Source: Haemonchus contortus (taxonomy: Eukaryota > Nematoda > Chromadorea > Rhabditida > Trichostrongylidae). From it: DNA of 64,000 bases. The stretch spans positions 37,325,505-37,389,504 of the forward strand of contig LS997567.1 in the NCBI GenBank assembly GCA_000469685.2. Reading direction: 5' to 3'. A model generated the notes under the pieces. The model was not told the DNA's origin. It did no database searches and saw only the letters and a program-made list of their open reading frames with translations. How positions within the stretch are numbered: the stretch's first letter is position 1; each line of letters begins with the position of its first letter. This document shows positions 38,210-50,227 of the stretch, one piece after another. The position numbers and the translations under genes are program-made.

Positions 38210-41200
38210 CTGGAGGCATACCCTTAGTACGCATAATCAATTTAACTGTTCCCACAGAGATATGATGAAAACACTAACAACATCTGAGCTATCGTCATCT
38301 CCTTCTTCTGAATTATCATCAGGAACTGGGGTCACTACTTCCACCTGAAATGGATTCCCTACCTCAGAAATATTTGAAAAACGAATGGAATGAAATCAAT
38401 TTCACCCAGAAATCGATACATCTAATCAACGAGAGGTCACTGATTTACCTGATTCTTTTTCTCTTCTTTGCTGCGCCTTTTCTCTTTACTCTTCTTCACT
38501 TTTTTCTTTTCTGAAATAGCGCCGAATTCAAAAATGGTTCAAAACCATTGCTAATTGTATGAAAGGGACAGAAACTTCGACGTGAAAAGTCAAAAATCGA
38601 AGGACAAAAACATGTAACGCGTCACACCTGCTTTGACAAATGCCATCACTGGCGGAGGTAGCTGTGCATCCTTTTCACGTCGTTGCTTTTCCCGATCCTT
38701 TTCTCTTTGCTCCTTCTCTCGTTGTTCTTTTTCTTTTTGCTCGGCCATTTCTCGTTCACGTTCCCTCTCCTTTTCTTTCTCTCGCTCCCGTTCCCGTTCC
38801 CGTTCCCGTTCTCGTTCCCGTTCTCGTTCTCGCTCACGTTCTCGTTCTCGTTCCCGTTCCCGCTCCCGTTCGCGTTCACGTTCCCGCTCACGTTCCCGTT
38901 CTCGTTCACGTTCCCGTTGTAGCTCCATTTCACGCTCCATTTCCTGTCGCCTTTTCTCCTCCTTTTCTCGTTGTCTCCGTTCTTCTTTTTCTCTTCTCCT
39001 TTCTTCATCTTCTTTCTTCTTCCTCTTTCGCTCTTCCTTTGAAGGCTTATCAGCGAAACTTGAAAAAGCCGGTGCCGGTGCTTTTAGCTAAAATGAAATT
39101 TGAAAAGGCTAAGTCAAAATCATGTGTATAGTGCAATATGAACGACAATCTACGTGCGCACCCATTGGACAGCGAAAATGGAAAAGGGAAGTATGAATTG
39201 AGAGATATCGAGCCTCGGGCATGATACTTCTCACTTCACACATAACTTTGTTCCGGCTACGGCTCGATTTGGCTTGTCGAAATGTTTTACGTGTGGGACA
39301 ACCAACCCATGTGCTACTATTCAAAGGCAGTAAAAATCGTTATAGGTGACGTAATCTACATACTAACTTCAGCCTTCGTATAGAATTTCCTTTTCGGTTC
39401 CTCCTTCACCTCCTTCGGTGCGGAAAACGGACCCAGCTTCAGTGGAGGCACCATTTTTTGTTCTTCCTTTCTCGGTGGAGTTTCTTCGCTGGAAGGAAAT
39501 TCTTACTTCCTTTATAAGGATTAAAAATGAAATTACACCTGCAGTAAGTAACGCAACTCACACAGGAAAGTTTTTGAACTTGATTTTCACAGGTTCGGGT
39601 TGTGGACTGGATTCAGCAATCGTTTCCGTGGTAGACGTCTGATCACCGATACGAATTTTCAAGGTGAATTTTGGCTCATGTGCTTAAAAATCGACCATAT
39701 GGTGATGGATCAACACCATGGAATGAATTCAGACAAAAAATAACTCCTACTTTCTTTAGATGACGAACTTCGAGCGTGTTGGTGCTCTTCGCTATCACGA
39801 CCTTCCCTGTGCCGCTCTTTCTCTTTTTCTTTCTTCTTCTTCTTTTTCTTGTGTTCTTTATCTCTTTTCTTTTCCTTCCTGTGCGGCGAACCCGAACGAT
39901 CCCTCTCCTATACATGAACATATAAAATCGAACTAGCTTTGAACATTCAATCTGATTTTACCTTATCCTTTCTTTTCTTCTTTTTCTGTGGAGACGTAGG
40001 CTCCTGCATGCTAATATTGAATGGGAACGTCGTTTCCAGTGATTCACTTGAGACTGCCTCCGTGACGGTGACAGCGTCGTCGAAGAAAGGAATGGTATCC
40101 GAATCATTGTCATATTTTGGCTCTAGAATAACATTGATCGTTCTGATTACTTTCAAATTTACTGAAAAAAATCAACAGTCGATAAGGAGCAAGAGCACAG
40201 TTACTGATACGGAAATACAATTATCATCAACTGTAACGTTTTTACAAGTATTGATTCCATTTTCAATGGTACGTTTTGTAGCTCTACGTGCCTCGAAACT
40301 TCACATGAATAATCGTTCATAATGACTGACCAGCAATCGGCGAAGGATCAGGAAGTGGCAGTTCAACAGTAGTTTGCGGTGTTGGAGCTTAAAACCAAAC
40401 ATAAGAGGATATACGGTGCATGAAAAATTCCGTGATTTCACAATACAGAAAACATGCATATAAGGTGTGTCAAAGGTGGGTTTACTAGCCGGCCAAATAC
40501 AGGTAAACACCACCCAAATGGTTCAACCACATAACTATTCTTAACATGCGAAAAAAGACAGGTCATGATCTACTCAAGTAATGCTTTTGGCAACAACCTA
40601 TGTTTGCATTATTTTGATCTCGCTGCTATTCTGTTAGCCTTGAGGAATCCCTCGATCAATAACATTCAGGACTTTACTTTGGAAGCGGGACGCATTCCTT
40701 ACAATCGATAAAAAACATTCGAGTTACACTCGCGTCAAGAATTCACGTGTAGCCCATGATATTGAAAAGTAAAGAAAGAATAAAGAAGAGAAGAATAGCC
40801 TATCGGTATTTACTAAAAGAAAGACAGGAAGAAAAGGAAGTTACCAGTAAAAATACATCCCAGAAACCCTTTGTAGGTAAATTCAGTAGTTCGTTACCAA
40901 AATTACAAACAGCGGGCCTTATCAAAGACTCAGAATTCCAGGTTTCTTTCTAACACAAACATCCAAAATTCTAACCAAGACTTTCTAAGGATGAGAAACA
41001 CCACGGTCTAAATTTGACTGCGACCCCACAACACTAAATGCATACAAGTACGTGTGTAATCGTATAAATAAGAAACTGACGTGGTGGTGAAAAAGCAGAA
41101 CTGGCCGAATCACTGTGAGGATTACTTATCACGATTTTTAAGTGCCTCTGCGGAGCTAAAATCAGTTGCTAGATATAACTATTTTTGTCAAACGAATTTA

Positions 41201-44200
41201 TGAATAAAAAAAGGAAGAGAAATGATCAAACCAACCTTCAGGAGGGAAATCTTGTCTCATCGGTGGTGTAGCCGTGTCTCGAGCAAGTTCTAATAAATGT
41301 AATCGAGCTCTTTCTTCTAATCTTTGTTGCTCGACTCGCTCCCTTTCCAAACGTTCTTCAACCAAATGCAACGGCTCAGGAGCCTCAGGCTCCTTTTTGA
41401 CTACCTCTTGCTCTTGTAGCTTCTAAAACTCGCCATCCTCTGATCAGTACAACGACTCATTCATATATGTGCCGTAGCATTTACCTTCCGCTTTTCTTTT
41501 TGTTTCACTTTCTTTTCTCTCTGCTTCTTCTCTTTCTTTACCTCGTCGTTCACATGTGCAAGCAACAAACTAAATAATTCACGTTTGTAAAGGGTCCAGG
41601 ATAGTCAGAAGTGATCGCTCTATCAATGAAATAACCTTTGAAAAGGTAGGGGAGGCTCCGGTTCAGGTGCAGCTTGTTGTACATTTTCTCTGAAATATAA
41701 CAAATGATATAATACCTCGAGCATTTGATGACTGGAGACATTCGTAAAATGACGTCTGAAAAGACCACACTCACTTTAGAGCAGGAGAAATTCGAGGTAC
41801 AGGCTCTGCTGGTACGGGGACCATGTCGGCTGAAAAAAAAACTATCTAGGCGACGATCTTTGTTCAAAATTACACCAAGCCATTTCGTCATCATCAAAAG
41901 GTCTTTATCTACTCCGATCTAATAAGACAAAATTAATAAAATCAAAAAAGGAGAAATATTTGCAGTATTTGCATAGTAAAAACAAACAGAGAGCTTGTCA
42001 AAATATTACACTAAGTCCAAAAAACAGTGAAATAATCCAGCTCTACATGCCCCGGAGAGTCGTCAAAACAAAGACTGGAAAATCGATAGATCAGCAACTG
42101 GAAGGTGAAGAACTCGTCAAACGAAACACTAATTGGCCGTTCTAAGTTTTGGGTCTCCTAACCCTGGTTTAGGTTGGTATGGCGCGGAAAGAGCGCGGAA
42201 ATAGCAGAGCAGGCGAAATGCCAAAAAACACAGATAAGCCTAAGGGGTGGCGCAAGCCGTGTATAGTAAAAGTAGTAAAAATTAGCTACAAAAATGTCTG
42301 CAGTTATACACGCTTAAGATTATAGCAAATACCGCATAGTTACTGAGCAAATTGAAGATTTATGGGAAACCGCCTGATCAGGAACCTGGCTCAATCAATG
42401 CTCACTTCTGCTGCTTCATTCATGATGGTCTACTGCTTCCTTCGATATCGACCCTTTCACGATTAAATTATTAAGGTTCTTTAATGCAAGGTGCACTGCT
42501 AAATGTCATTTACGTGCAACGCTAAAACACGTCACTTGACTTATTTTAAGAGTATGAGGTGTACTACAAAGCAACGATTTATCCCCCACCAAGACCTAAT
42601 GATAAATTGATCACACCTATAATTTAAAAAATCGCAGATCACTCCAATCAAGTAGCTAATCCACGTCCACAATTCACCGATCATTTTGATAAGAAATGCA
42701 ATTCGAAACAAATTCACTCTATTAAAGTATATGTAACCTTGAAAAAGCTTCAAAACATACCAGTACTTTGACTCTCAAGCTTCGGCATTGGAGAAGTGTT
42801 GGGAGTATTCATTTCCGAGACAGCATTCTATACAAATAAAAACATCGGAAATCGAAACAAGTTTAAACACGTGAAGATATGAAACAACATTGTAGATACC
42901 TTCTTGTTCTTATTATGGGGTACCTTTAAAGGTTTCTGCTCGTGTTTCCGAGGTAATGGAACTACGCGAGATGATGGTGACTGCAAATCGATCAAATCAG
43001 TAATGAAAAAGATAAAAACTAATTATAACCCCATTCATACTTCTGATCTACTAGTTGACTGTTCTGGGCGCTTCACATGATGAGCAGATAACGGTGAAGG
43101 AATGGGAGAAGGCGAATAATTACTATGAAGATCTTTCTAAATAAAAAGAATGACAAATTCGGTCAAAGAGAGATAAAACAGTCTTGAAAGACTCACGTAG
43201 CTACCACTTCCTTTTATCTTTTTCTTAGGTGATGACGTGTTGACGGTTAGTTCATTACTACCGCCCTGCTGAAGTTTCAGCGAAGAGAGATTAGCGCTAC
43301 TCCGTATTCCTAGAAGCATAGTATTGGGAAAATAAGGCAAAATCCCGTTACTACGCGCTAAAACAAGAAAAGGGTGAAGAGTCCTTAATAAGGTCATACG
43401 ATCAAAAACGAGAACATGACGAAAGCATACTCGAAATGAGTAAAAAGATTACAACAAAGATATTTTTAAATATTGAACTTTAAAAATCAGACCAATTAAA
43501 TAGACGACCATGAACTAACCTGTGGCAGAACTGTGATCCTTACTAGTATCTAAGAAGGAAGGCTCTTCATGTCCACGTCTTAATAACCCTAGCGATTTCG
43601 CATCCATATTGGAAAAGTCAGGAAAATCTGCTGGACCCCTGAATTGCAAATACTACTCACGCGAACAAATACTAAATCGGTAACACTTCGAAAGTGCTTA
43701 CGTACCCCTTCTTCTCGACAGAGGTAGATGGCTTCATAACGGCCAGATAATCTGCACCTAGAAAAAGAAATGGCGCATAGTTAATGAAGGATAAAAAATA
43801 AAAGTGGTACCTTCTGTAGTCCATTCTGGATGAGCAGCTGGGTAGTACGGTGGGATATGTTCAGGCCGGTCCTGTTGATAGAGCAAATAAGTATAGAAAA
43901 GTCAATAGGAAAAATAAGTGAAAAAAATTGCAGGTTCATTGCATAGTTAGGGTCACTTCTGATGACAGGGACAGATTTAACGGCAGAGACACAGCTCTTT
44001 ATCACCAGTATAGTAATGCACCATCAGAGCTCTTACTCAGATCATTACAACCTCGTTGCTCAGCAAGTTTTAAGCTTCAGTGTAATGGAGGAGATATGGT
44101 TATGTATAGATGAAGTTGCATTCGGGTATGCGAGGAAATACTCAAGTTAAAATATTTAGAGAACCAAATGTATTGCAATACATTCAAACATGCGGAAACG

Positions 44201-45431
44201 AACTTTTCAGGTTATAATAGAATAAAAGCACAGACAAATAACAGGCACAGAAACACAGAATATATATATATAAAACCCTGACCTTAAGCTCTACAAATTA
44301 CAGAAAACGACATTACTACAGGGGTTTTGCAAATGCTACTATTAACTGTAAAGCACGAATAAATTTTCATCAACAACAAACACACATCACTTTGCCACAA
44401 CCCTTCCTTCAGCTCTCGCACACTCACAAACACTCCCACGCACATTTACAAATGCAACACATAGGAGTAGGCGGATGGCAACCGTGAAAAGAAAATTTGG
44501 TTAATGACCCGAATGATTTCGTGGTTTCACAAAAGAAATAATATTAAAAAGGGTCACTACAAAAAGGGGAAAAAAGGAGACCAATATCACCGACTATTCA
44601 CAAAAGCTGCACTTACTATGCAGCTATGAAAAAAACCATGTTCATAAAAGCAGATTGAAAACAGCAGCAAAATTGTTGTGACTGTATTAAGCAATGACTT
44701 GGGATCAAAAAATTAAAAACAAACCTCTAGTTCCTTAGCACTTGGCTGAGGAGCGAACAGAGGTCTCGCATTTGGATGTGCAACAGGAAATTGGCATAAC
44801 TGAACGAAGGGAACTTTTAAAGGTTCAAAACAAAACTGATAAATGACAGTGGAGAAGAACCTACCGGCTTGGGCTGGCCAACATTTCCCACCTGCAGCAG
44901 GTAATCGCGCATTTCCGCCGGCGAAAATTTCAACTTACTAAATGTAAGGTTCATGTCATCGGGACATATTTCCGTACGGCCAGCTAAACATTTAATAATA
45001 AAGAAAACTCAAATAAAACGGCGCCAACAAATCACTTTAAAGTCATTTTAAGGATGCTTTCAAGCATGCAAGGAGCTATTCGTCAAAGCGCCTAACAATA
45101 ATAAAAATAAATTTGTTACATGCTTAATTTCAACCTGATAAAAACAAAATTATCTTAGAATTCATGCTAACAAGGGAAAAATAGCAGTTATAAAGGAATA
45201 AGAAAGTAAAATGTTAAGAAGGAAAACATGAAAAATATGAAGAAACTCACCATGCTCGGCCAGCAGCTTACTTCGAGACCATAATTCAATCATGAATCGA
45301 CGCATAATATCAGTGAGTACATTAAGTGAATCTCCAGATACTGATGAGAAGCCAATATTCTCGAGGATATGACCCGTGGCAGTCCGAAGACCTTGGCGAG
45401 CCATCTCCTCGGGCGATGGCCACGATCCCAT
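37099..45431 (-). CDS. taf-3: TAF-3, TFIID subunit 3 (25 exons)
   Basis: Exons from the 5' end: 45251-45431, 44865-44983, 44725-44799, 43811-43871, 43706-43757, 43520-43638, 43197-43357, 43041-43136, 42900-42980, 42761-42827, 41775-41829, 41636-41689, 41485-41569, 41236-41422, 41081-41155, 40331-40387, 39962-40161, 39751-39907, 39562-39682, 39368-39488, 38628-39087, 38449-38510, 38279-38344, 38124-38209, 37099-37246. All phases agree; 981 codons plus TAA. Domains: N-terminal histone fold (about 8-95), HIPPYYP motif typical of TAF3 (about 130), long charged Lys/Arg/Glu middle, and a C-terminal PHD finger (906-953). TAF3 pairs with TAF10 in TFIID, and its PHD finger reads H3K4me3 at promoters. 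The donor of exon 23 could be one codon earlier. The histone fold plus PHD layout makes the call firm. Confidence 0.95.
38749..38916 (-). repeat. In-frame Arg-Glu dipeptide tract in taf-3
   Basis: 168 bases in exon 21 encode about 56 residues, almost all alternating Arg-Glu with a few Lys. The DNA is an imperfect hexamer array (mixed CGT/CGA/CGG/AGA with GAA/GAG), so codon choice varies while the peptide is kept. The antisense frames give misleading Ser-Arg ORFs. Confidence 0.95.
40388..44724 (-). other. Larger taf-3 introns
   Basis: Introns longer than 300 bases in this part of taf-3 are 40388-41080, 41830-42760 and 43872-44724. None holds a recognisable gene or mobile element; a short AT dinucleotide run lies at about 44261-44272. 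ORFs at plus 40756-40953 and 41960-42145 are not supported. Confidence 0.6.
44865..45431 (-). CDS. taf-3: taf-3 exons 1-2: histone fold
   Basis: The start chosen is the ATG at 45431, 25 bases after a TTTTAG acceptor at 45457-45459 that could take a spliced leader. The two exons encode ARQGLRTATGHILENIGF, SLNVLTDIMRRFMIELW and, after the junction, AGRTEICPDDMNLTFSKL, matching the bromodomain-associated histone fold (BTP) of TAF3/TAF8-type proteins, which forms a pair with TAF10. Confidence 0.92.
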
Positions 45432-46484
45432 CGCATTTGCCACTATTAATGGCTGACTAAAATACAATAGAAATGTTCCATATTAATCCATCAACCTAAC
45501 GATTTGGAAAATGCTCGAATTAGCCGAACTTCATCATCATTTTTGTTACTTCTTTAACCAGAGAAACCCCCGTATGACTAGTTTTTAATATCGCGAACAA
45601 AACTGAGTTCCCAAACTGGCTATACCCCGCACACTTGTAAAAGTCATATAGGAATTTAAACGACCAGCAACATTAAATGGGAAATCGAAAAACATAACCG
45701 AAAAATCGGCGGGAAAATGCAAAAAATCCCCAATGTTGCAGAGATGCAGCATAAGCAAAGGAATAATGCACTTCCAAACAAGTAATGACCCATAATCACG
45801 TGCTGATGATGACAAATCACTTATCGCTTCACGTTCTCAGGACACTTACATTTGATGCTAAGCTATTTTCATACTCATTTATTGAATCAGTTTCCCCAAA
45901 TGCTATGCGGGATTCACGTGTGAAAGAATCGATCGATAGCACGCTGTGCAATGCATCGTGCACCGCAGATGAATCGGGAAATACCGCGCGCATGGGTTCC
46001 GCTCAGGACCATGTCTTACGTTAAAACGTAGCATTTCGGGGTGGACTGCGAAGTGGACATAGTGAGGGGCTTTAGTAAAGAGGAGTTAGGCCTCCCGAAA
46101 GAGTTCAGGTACTAGGTTGTTTATGCTGAAGTTTATGAAGCAGCTTTTGTCCTTTTCCACCTCACCTAGGCTATGGCCACGTACATAACTGCCAGGTTTC
46201 GATGATATCGCTCGTTGGCTATGGCATAGCGACGTATTCAAGCTATTAAAACTTATTATTATTAAGGTATTAGTGGAAGGGTTACTTGGAGTGATGAGAT
46301 GATATTACTTCTTTCCTGCAACTGTCTAAGCTACTGGTAATAGCAATCGAAGTTAACAAGCAAGGTAAAAACGAAGGGTACCAGCAATTACTAAAGTTTC
46401 GCTTCGTAATGGTTACGGTAGAGTGGGGCTATGGGTGTATGTCAAGACTCTCAGAAATCGTCTTGAGGAAGCTGATTTCAATAA

Positions 46485-46710
46485 TTCCAGAGAGGCCTCC
46501 TTAATCCTGGAATAGGCACAGGCTCAAGATGTAGGGTTTCAAGGGTAAGGCTAGGTTCCCCGAATACAGTTATATCACTTCGGTCCTAGGAGTTCCAACA
46601 ATTTTGAAAGAGCCCCATCAATCCCGAGCTAGGCAGAGCGTCAACGACTGGGTTTGTAAGGTAAGGTCCCCCTACTACAGCTGTACTACTTTGGCCCTGG
46701 GAATAATCCG
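46485..46710. repeat. Diverged tandem repeat, about 115 bp, two copies
   Basis: Both copies share, in order, TAATCC-or-CAATCCCGAG, TAGGCA, GGGTTT-AAGG-TAAGG, CCCC-TACAG-TGTA and TTTGGCCCTGGGA-like blocks (about 46498-46592 and 46617-46709). Confidence 0.5.
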
Positions 46711-47983
46711 CTAAGCATTTCACGCCCTATGTGTGTGCCTGGCAGTAGCACGTGGTGCCGGAACCGCCCTTTCTTGAACTGGTCGCCACAAAAGGGCATG
46801 TTACCGGCTTCGCTTGAGGATATGCCAATTATTTCTTTTTCCAAAGTACTGAAGGAATCACTATCGCTGAGGTACCTTGCTCAGAAACTTCAACTTTGAT
46901 TCGTATATCGCTTATGGCTGTTCTTTAATAACAGGTAGAATTTTGTAATGGATTGAAATTCTAGAATTACCTCCTAAATATATGAAAACAGAGAGTTGTG
47001 TTATTCTCAGGGCACGGGATAAATAGCACAGAGGCATATGGGAGGGTCTGATCGGCTTACAGCGCATGGATGTTTTTGCTCGTTGTCTAGTCGCTCTCAG
47101 TGTCTAGTTGTCTCGCCAAGCGGCATGCCACATGTGACATCTAACCATCTAGTCCTTCTAACGAGTAGAACTGTCCCTATGGATGGTCCAATTAGAGAAA
47201 ACGTGAATCTGTTTCCCGTTTTGCTGCGCAAAAGCGTAAATAGTAGATAGATGTGTGAAGTCATCTAATTCTAAGGGCCCTTGTCGCTCGGAATGTTAGT
47301 TTTGGAGAACCTTTTTGGTCTTGATCATTGAATTTTTTTTGAGTCTCTTCAGGGTGGATATAATAAAATAAGTTGTACTGTATTAAAAAATCTTGGGTTA
47401 TCCCAGAAACAACGTCTCCTCTCCTGTTTAATGCTATTACTGTCAACACCGATCTGCAAAGGGATAAACTAGTTAATAACAACTTATTCTGATAAGCAAA
47501 GCAGCTCATCTAATTTTCTTCCCAAACCACCCAAGCACACGGGTATCAAACCTCAATCATCATCGAAATCCTGCTCATCGTCGAGGTCAATGCTTCTTCA
47601 ACAAAACTAAATTCCTACCGTAACCCGCATTAGCACTTTCTCCCGAAACGAAGATCGATTTTAGGTATTTCGGAACGCGTAATTCCAATGCGTATCTGAG
47701 TCAGGACCTTTTTACAGCTTTAAAAAGAGCGGTTTGTTTATAGATACTAGTTTACGAGAAGTTTCGCTACTTGGCCAAGACTAATCGGAAGTCGAGGATA
47801 TTATGCTGCGACTGTGTTTTCCCCATTATTACTGAAGCCTATCATGAGATTCAGAATTCTCAGGTTTCACACGCTTATTTTCTCTTTGTGAATTATTATT
47901 ACATGCTGTTTTGGATCCTATACGCTTCAATGATCTCTATCACTGTCTGTCTGCCTTTGCTATTCACTTCATCTGGAGCTGCA

Positions 47984-47989
47984 TTTATT
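47984..47989 (-). terminator. Candidate polyadenylation signal of the 148-residue gene
   Basis: AATAAA on the minus strand, about 140 bases downstream of the TAA at 48130-48132. Confidence 0.5.
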
Positions 47990-48129
47990 CTTCATTTTGT
48001 CTTTGAATATTCAAAATCGTTTGTATCCCCTCAGGTAAGTGGCCTGTGTCTCATCATAGTGGTGGGAAACGCTTTGAGAACCGAATTGATCGGAGAAATG
48101 CTCCCGGCTACGAGAATGCGCCATGCTTT

Positions 48130-49590
48130 TTACACCAAAGGCTTTATAACACAGTCGTGTAGATCGTTTCGTAGAGCTCTCTGGAATCCAACAATGTCTT
48201 TTACAGTGAATCCTTTCCCGAAACAGTCTCCGTTATAGACGACAACGTTGTAGTAGTCTTCAAAGTGCTTCCGAAAGTTCCTGAAAAGACTAAGATGCTC
48301 CTGGAGAGTATTTTCTAACTACCTAGTAAATACAAGTACAACTGTAGTAATTTAGCTATCAAAGTATATATCTATACTAACGAGTTTAGCTATCAAGTGC
48401 AACCACTTTTGTTACATATTGTTTTTCAGCTGCAAAATGGAACTCATGTGACCATTATGGACAATGAGCTTTTCGAAAAACACCAACGTCATTCCCGAGA
48501 CGGAATAGCTATCAAATTAAGTATAAATTCATAAGTAAAAAGCAATTACTTACCTTTTCATGTCACACGCCCACCACACCGACCAGTTAGAACCCCAGTT
48601 CTTTTCGTACGATTCCGATTGTCGAGCGAATTTTAATTTCCTCAACTCCTTCACGACTACTTTTTTATCCACACCAAAGGGAAAGTAGTAGCACTTGATG
48701 ATAAGTTCTCCGTTCTTCACCTTGAAAAACTGGATACAGTAATATTCTCGTTGTATTTTCCTTTTTTTCCGCAGTAGACACCCTCAAACTAATCGGATTT
48801 GACCTTGCTTAGGCTTCCCCAGTGCTCATATTGCTTGATATTGATATCATTGTGATACGAAGGAGCGCTTCTATGCGATATTATCTAAAACGGAAGAAAC
48901 CCTTATGGATGATGCAATTTTAGTCCTTTTTCGAGGTGGAACTTTTTGGAGATCCTGTTTCTCACTCCTTCTGTCACACAAGTTCCAACCGTAGTCCAAA
49001 TTGTATGGGCCCGATGATACTCCTCGTACTTAGCGCGATAGCCGTTCCAATTAGGCTACTCTACTTCTGGGCATGGGTCAGGAGTTACCTTTCAAGGTCG
49101 CCATGCCTAGCTAGGTTACTGTGTCGATTGGGGTAGGCTCTTGACCGTCTTCTTTGATTGGGATGGCGCGCGTCGAGTCTGAGAGAGACCCGGGCAAAGA
49201 ACCCAATCGTTTGCGATTTCATCAAAAAAGGCTCGATTTTTTGATAGCCTTTCTTATTCATTTGGAAATTAAGATAATAGAAATCCTGTTTTTCAAAACA
49301 GTACTTTCGAAATTGATGCGTAAAAAACTAAGGATTGGAACTTGGATGAATTACAGGGTATCCGCTAAAACCTTTCATCTTGTGCACTTTGCACTTCGAT
49401 TGCGTTCTTTATGAACTCCTTCGATAAAATCTGTCCGTAATGGTCTAATTAGTAATAAGCATTGCACTGAAATATATATGGGGAAACTCAACATAAGAGT
49501 TTCTAAATATTGATTGGAAAAGAATGGTCCGAAATAGATTACCTCTACGAATTTTTCCTTGAAACCAGACTTCTCCGTAGAATTGTCCAT
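48130..49590 (-). CDS. Conserved-looking 148-residue protein of unknown function, possibly PH-like
   Basis: Exons from the 5' end are 49543-49590, 48804-48884, 48554-48720 and 48130-48280; phases agree and give 148 codons plus TAA. The protein is soluble, with no signal peptide or membrane helix. After a polar N-terminus it reads YEHWGSLSK, then strand-like ELIIKCYYFPFGVDKKVVV, a basic segment, NWGSNWSVWWACDMKR, strand-like YYNVVVYNGDCFGKGFTV and a final helix with DIVGFQRALRND. Alternating strands, then a helix, with conserved-type Trp residues, suggest a small beta fold such as a PH-like domain, but this is inference and I cannot name a family. Exon 1 is the least certain: it fits in phase and has an ATG and a GTAATC donor. 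The third exon uses a TTCAAG acceptor. Confidence 0.8.
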
Positions 49591-49639
49591 TGGAATTAGT
49601 AAGACAGCAGTGCTTCGCTTCGCAAAAAAACGGCCTACT

Positions 49640-49642
49640 CTG
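49640..49642 (-). promoter_or_regulatory. Possible spliced-leader or 5' UTR acceptor of the 148-residue gene
   Basis: GTCCACAG on the minus strand, 49 bases before the ATG at 49590. The tract before it is only weakly T-rich, so this is tentative. Confidence 0.25.
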
Positions 49643-49835
49643 TGGACACGTCATGGTGGGAGATAAGGCCCACTAGGTGACTCGAATTTTAGGGGTCGCT
49701 ACTGAAATATCTCAAGGGAGACATAAGCTGCAGAACCTCTGCAGAATGATGAATTACCGTAATTTAATCATAGTATTTATTTGCTAGGAAATGTCTTTCC
49801 GCTTTTGTGACTAATGGCTTTATGGGTTTCTTTTC

Positions 49836-50227
49836 ATTATTTATGATGACTCTATGGTTTGAGATTGGTAAATTACTATGTTTAGACATATTAACTTTTG
49901 ATAATAAAAACAATCAATGGTAAAACAACTTTAATAATCAAGTGAATTAATATTAAATACTAATGCAACCCCGATTCTGAGTGATATAAATTTAGAATCA
50001 GTAAGAAACTTTGTAGTGATAAATAGAAAATATTCTCTCGTCGGTAGATTGAGTTCAAAGCTGAATGCTGCCCGGAGCATCTCAGTCAATCAATCGATCA
50101 ATCAATCAAGGAAGCATAGTTTGAACACACCATGATGGTTAATCACTTGTTAATATTTTTTTGATTTTTTTAAAATAGGGGAAAAAAACCATTTAAAATT
50201 TAAAACCATAGAGTCATCATAAATAAT
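49836..50227. mobile_element. Inverted-repeat element, 392 bp, MITE-like
   Basis: A perfect 25-base inverted repeat (ATTATTTATGATGACTCTAT plus GGTTT at 49836-49860; its complement at 50203-50227) bounds an AT-rich, non-coding interior. A non-autonomous DNA transposon is the simplest reading. The exact outer ends and the target duplication are unclear because the flanks are AT-rich. Confidence 0.6.

Larger units (their letters stand above)
45457..48129. other. Region between taf-3 and the upstream small gene
   Basis: Contains the taf-3 promoter or outron next to 45457. A loosely repeated unit of about 115 bases lies at 46485-46710. A plus-strand hydrophobic ORF (47771-48238) runs into the antisense of the small gene's last exon. 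No gene was assembled here. Confidence 0.45.

Noticed and set aside
38633..39131. Ser-Arg and Arg-Asn-Gly-rich ORFs in several frames
   Set aside because: They are shadows of the taf-3 Arg-Glu tract on minus; only that frame continues in phase into the neighbouring exons.
49154..49414. Plus-strand 86-codon ORF
   Set aside because: Lies in intron 1 of the 148-residue gene, on the opposite strand, with no motif or splice support.
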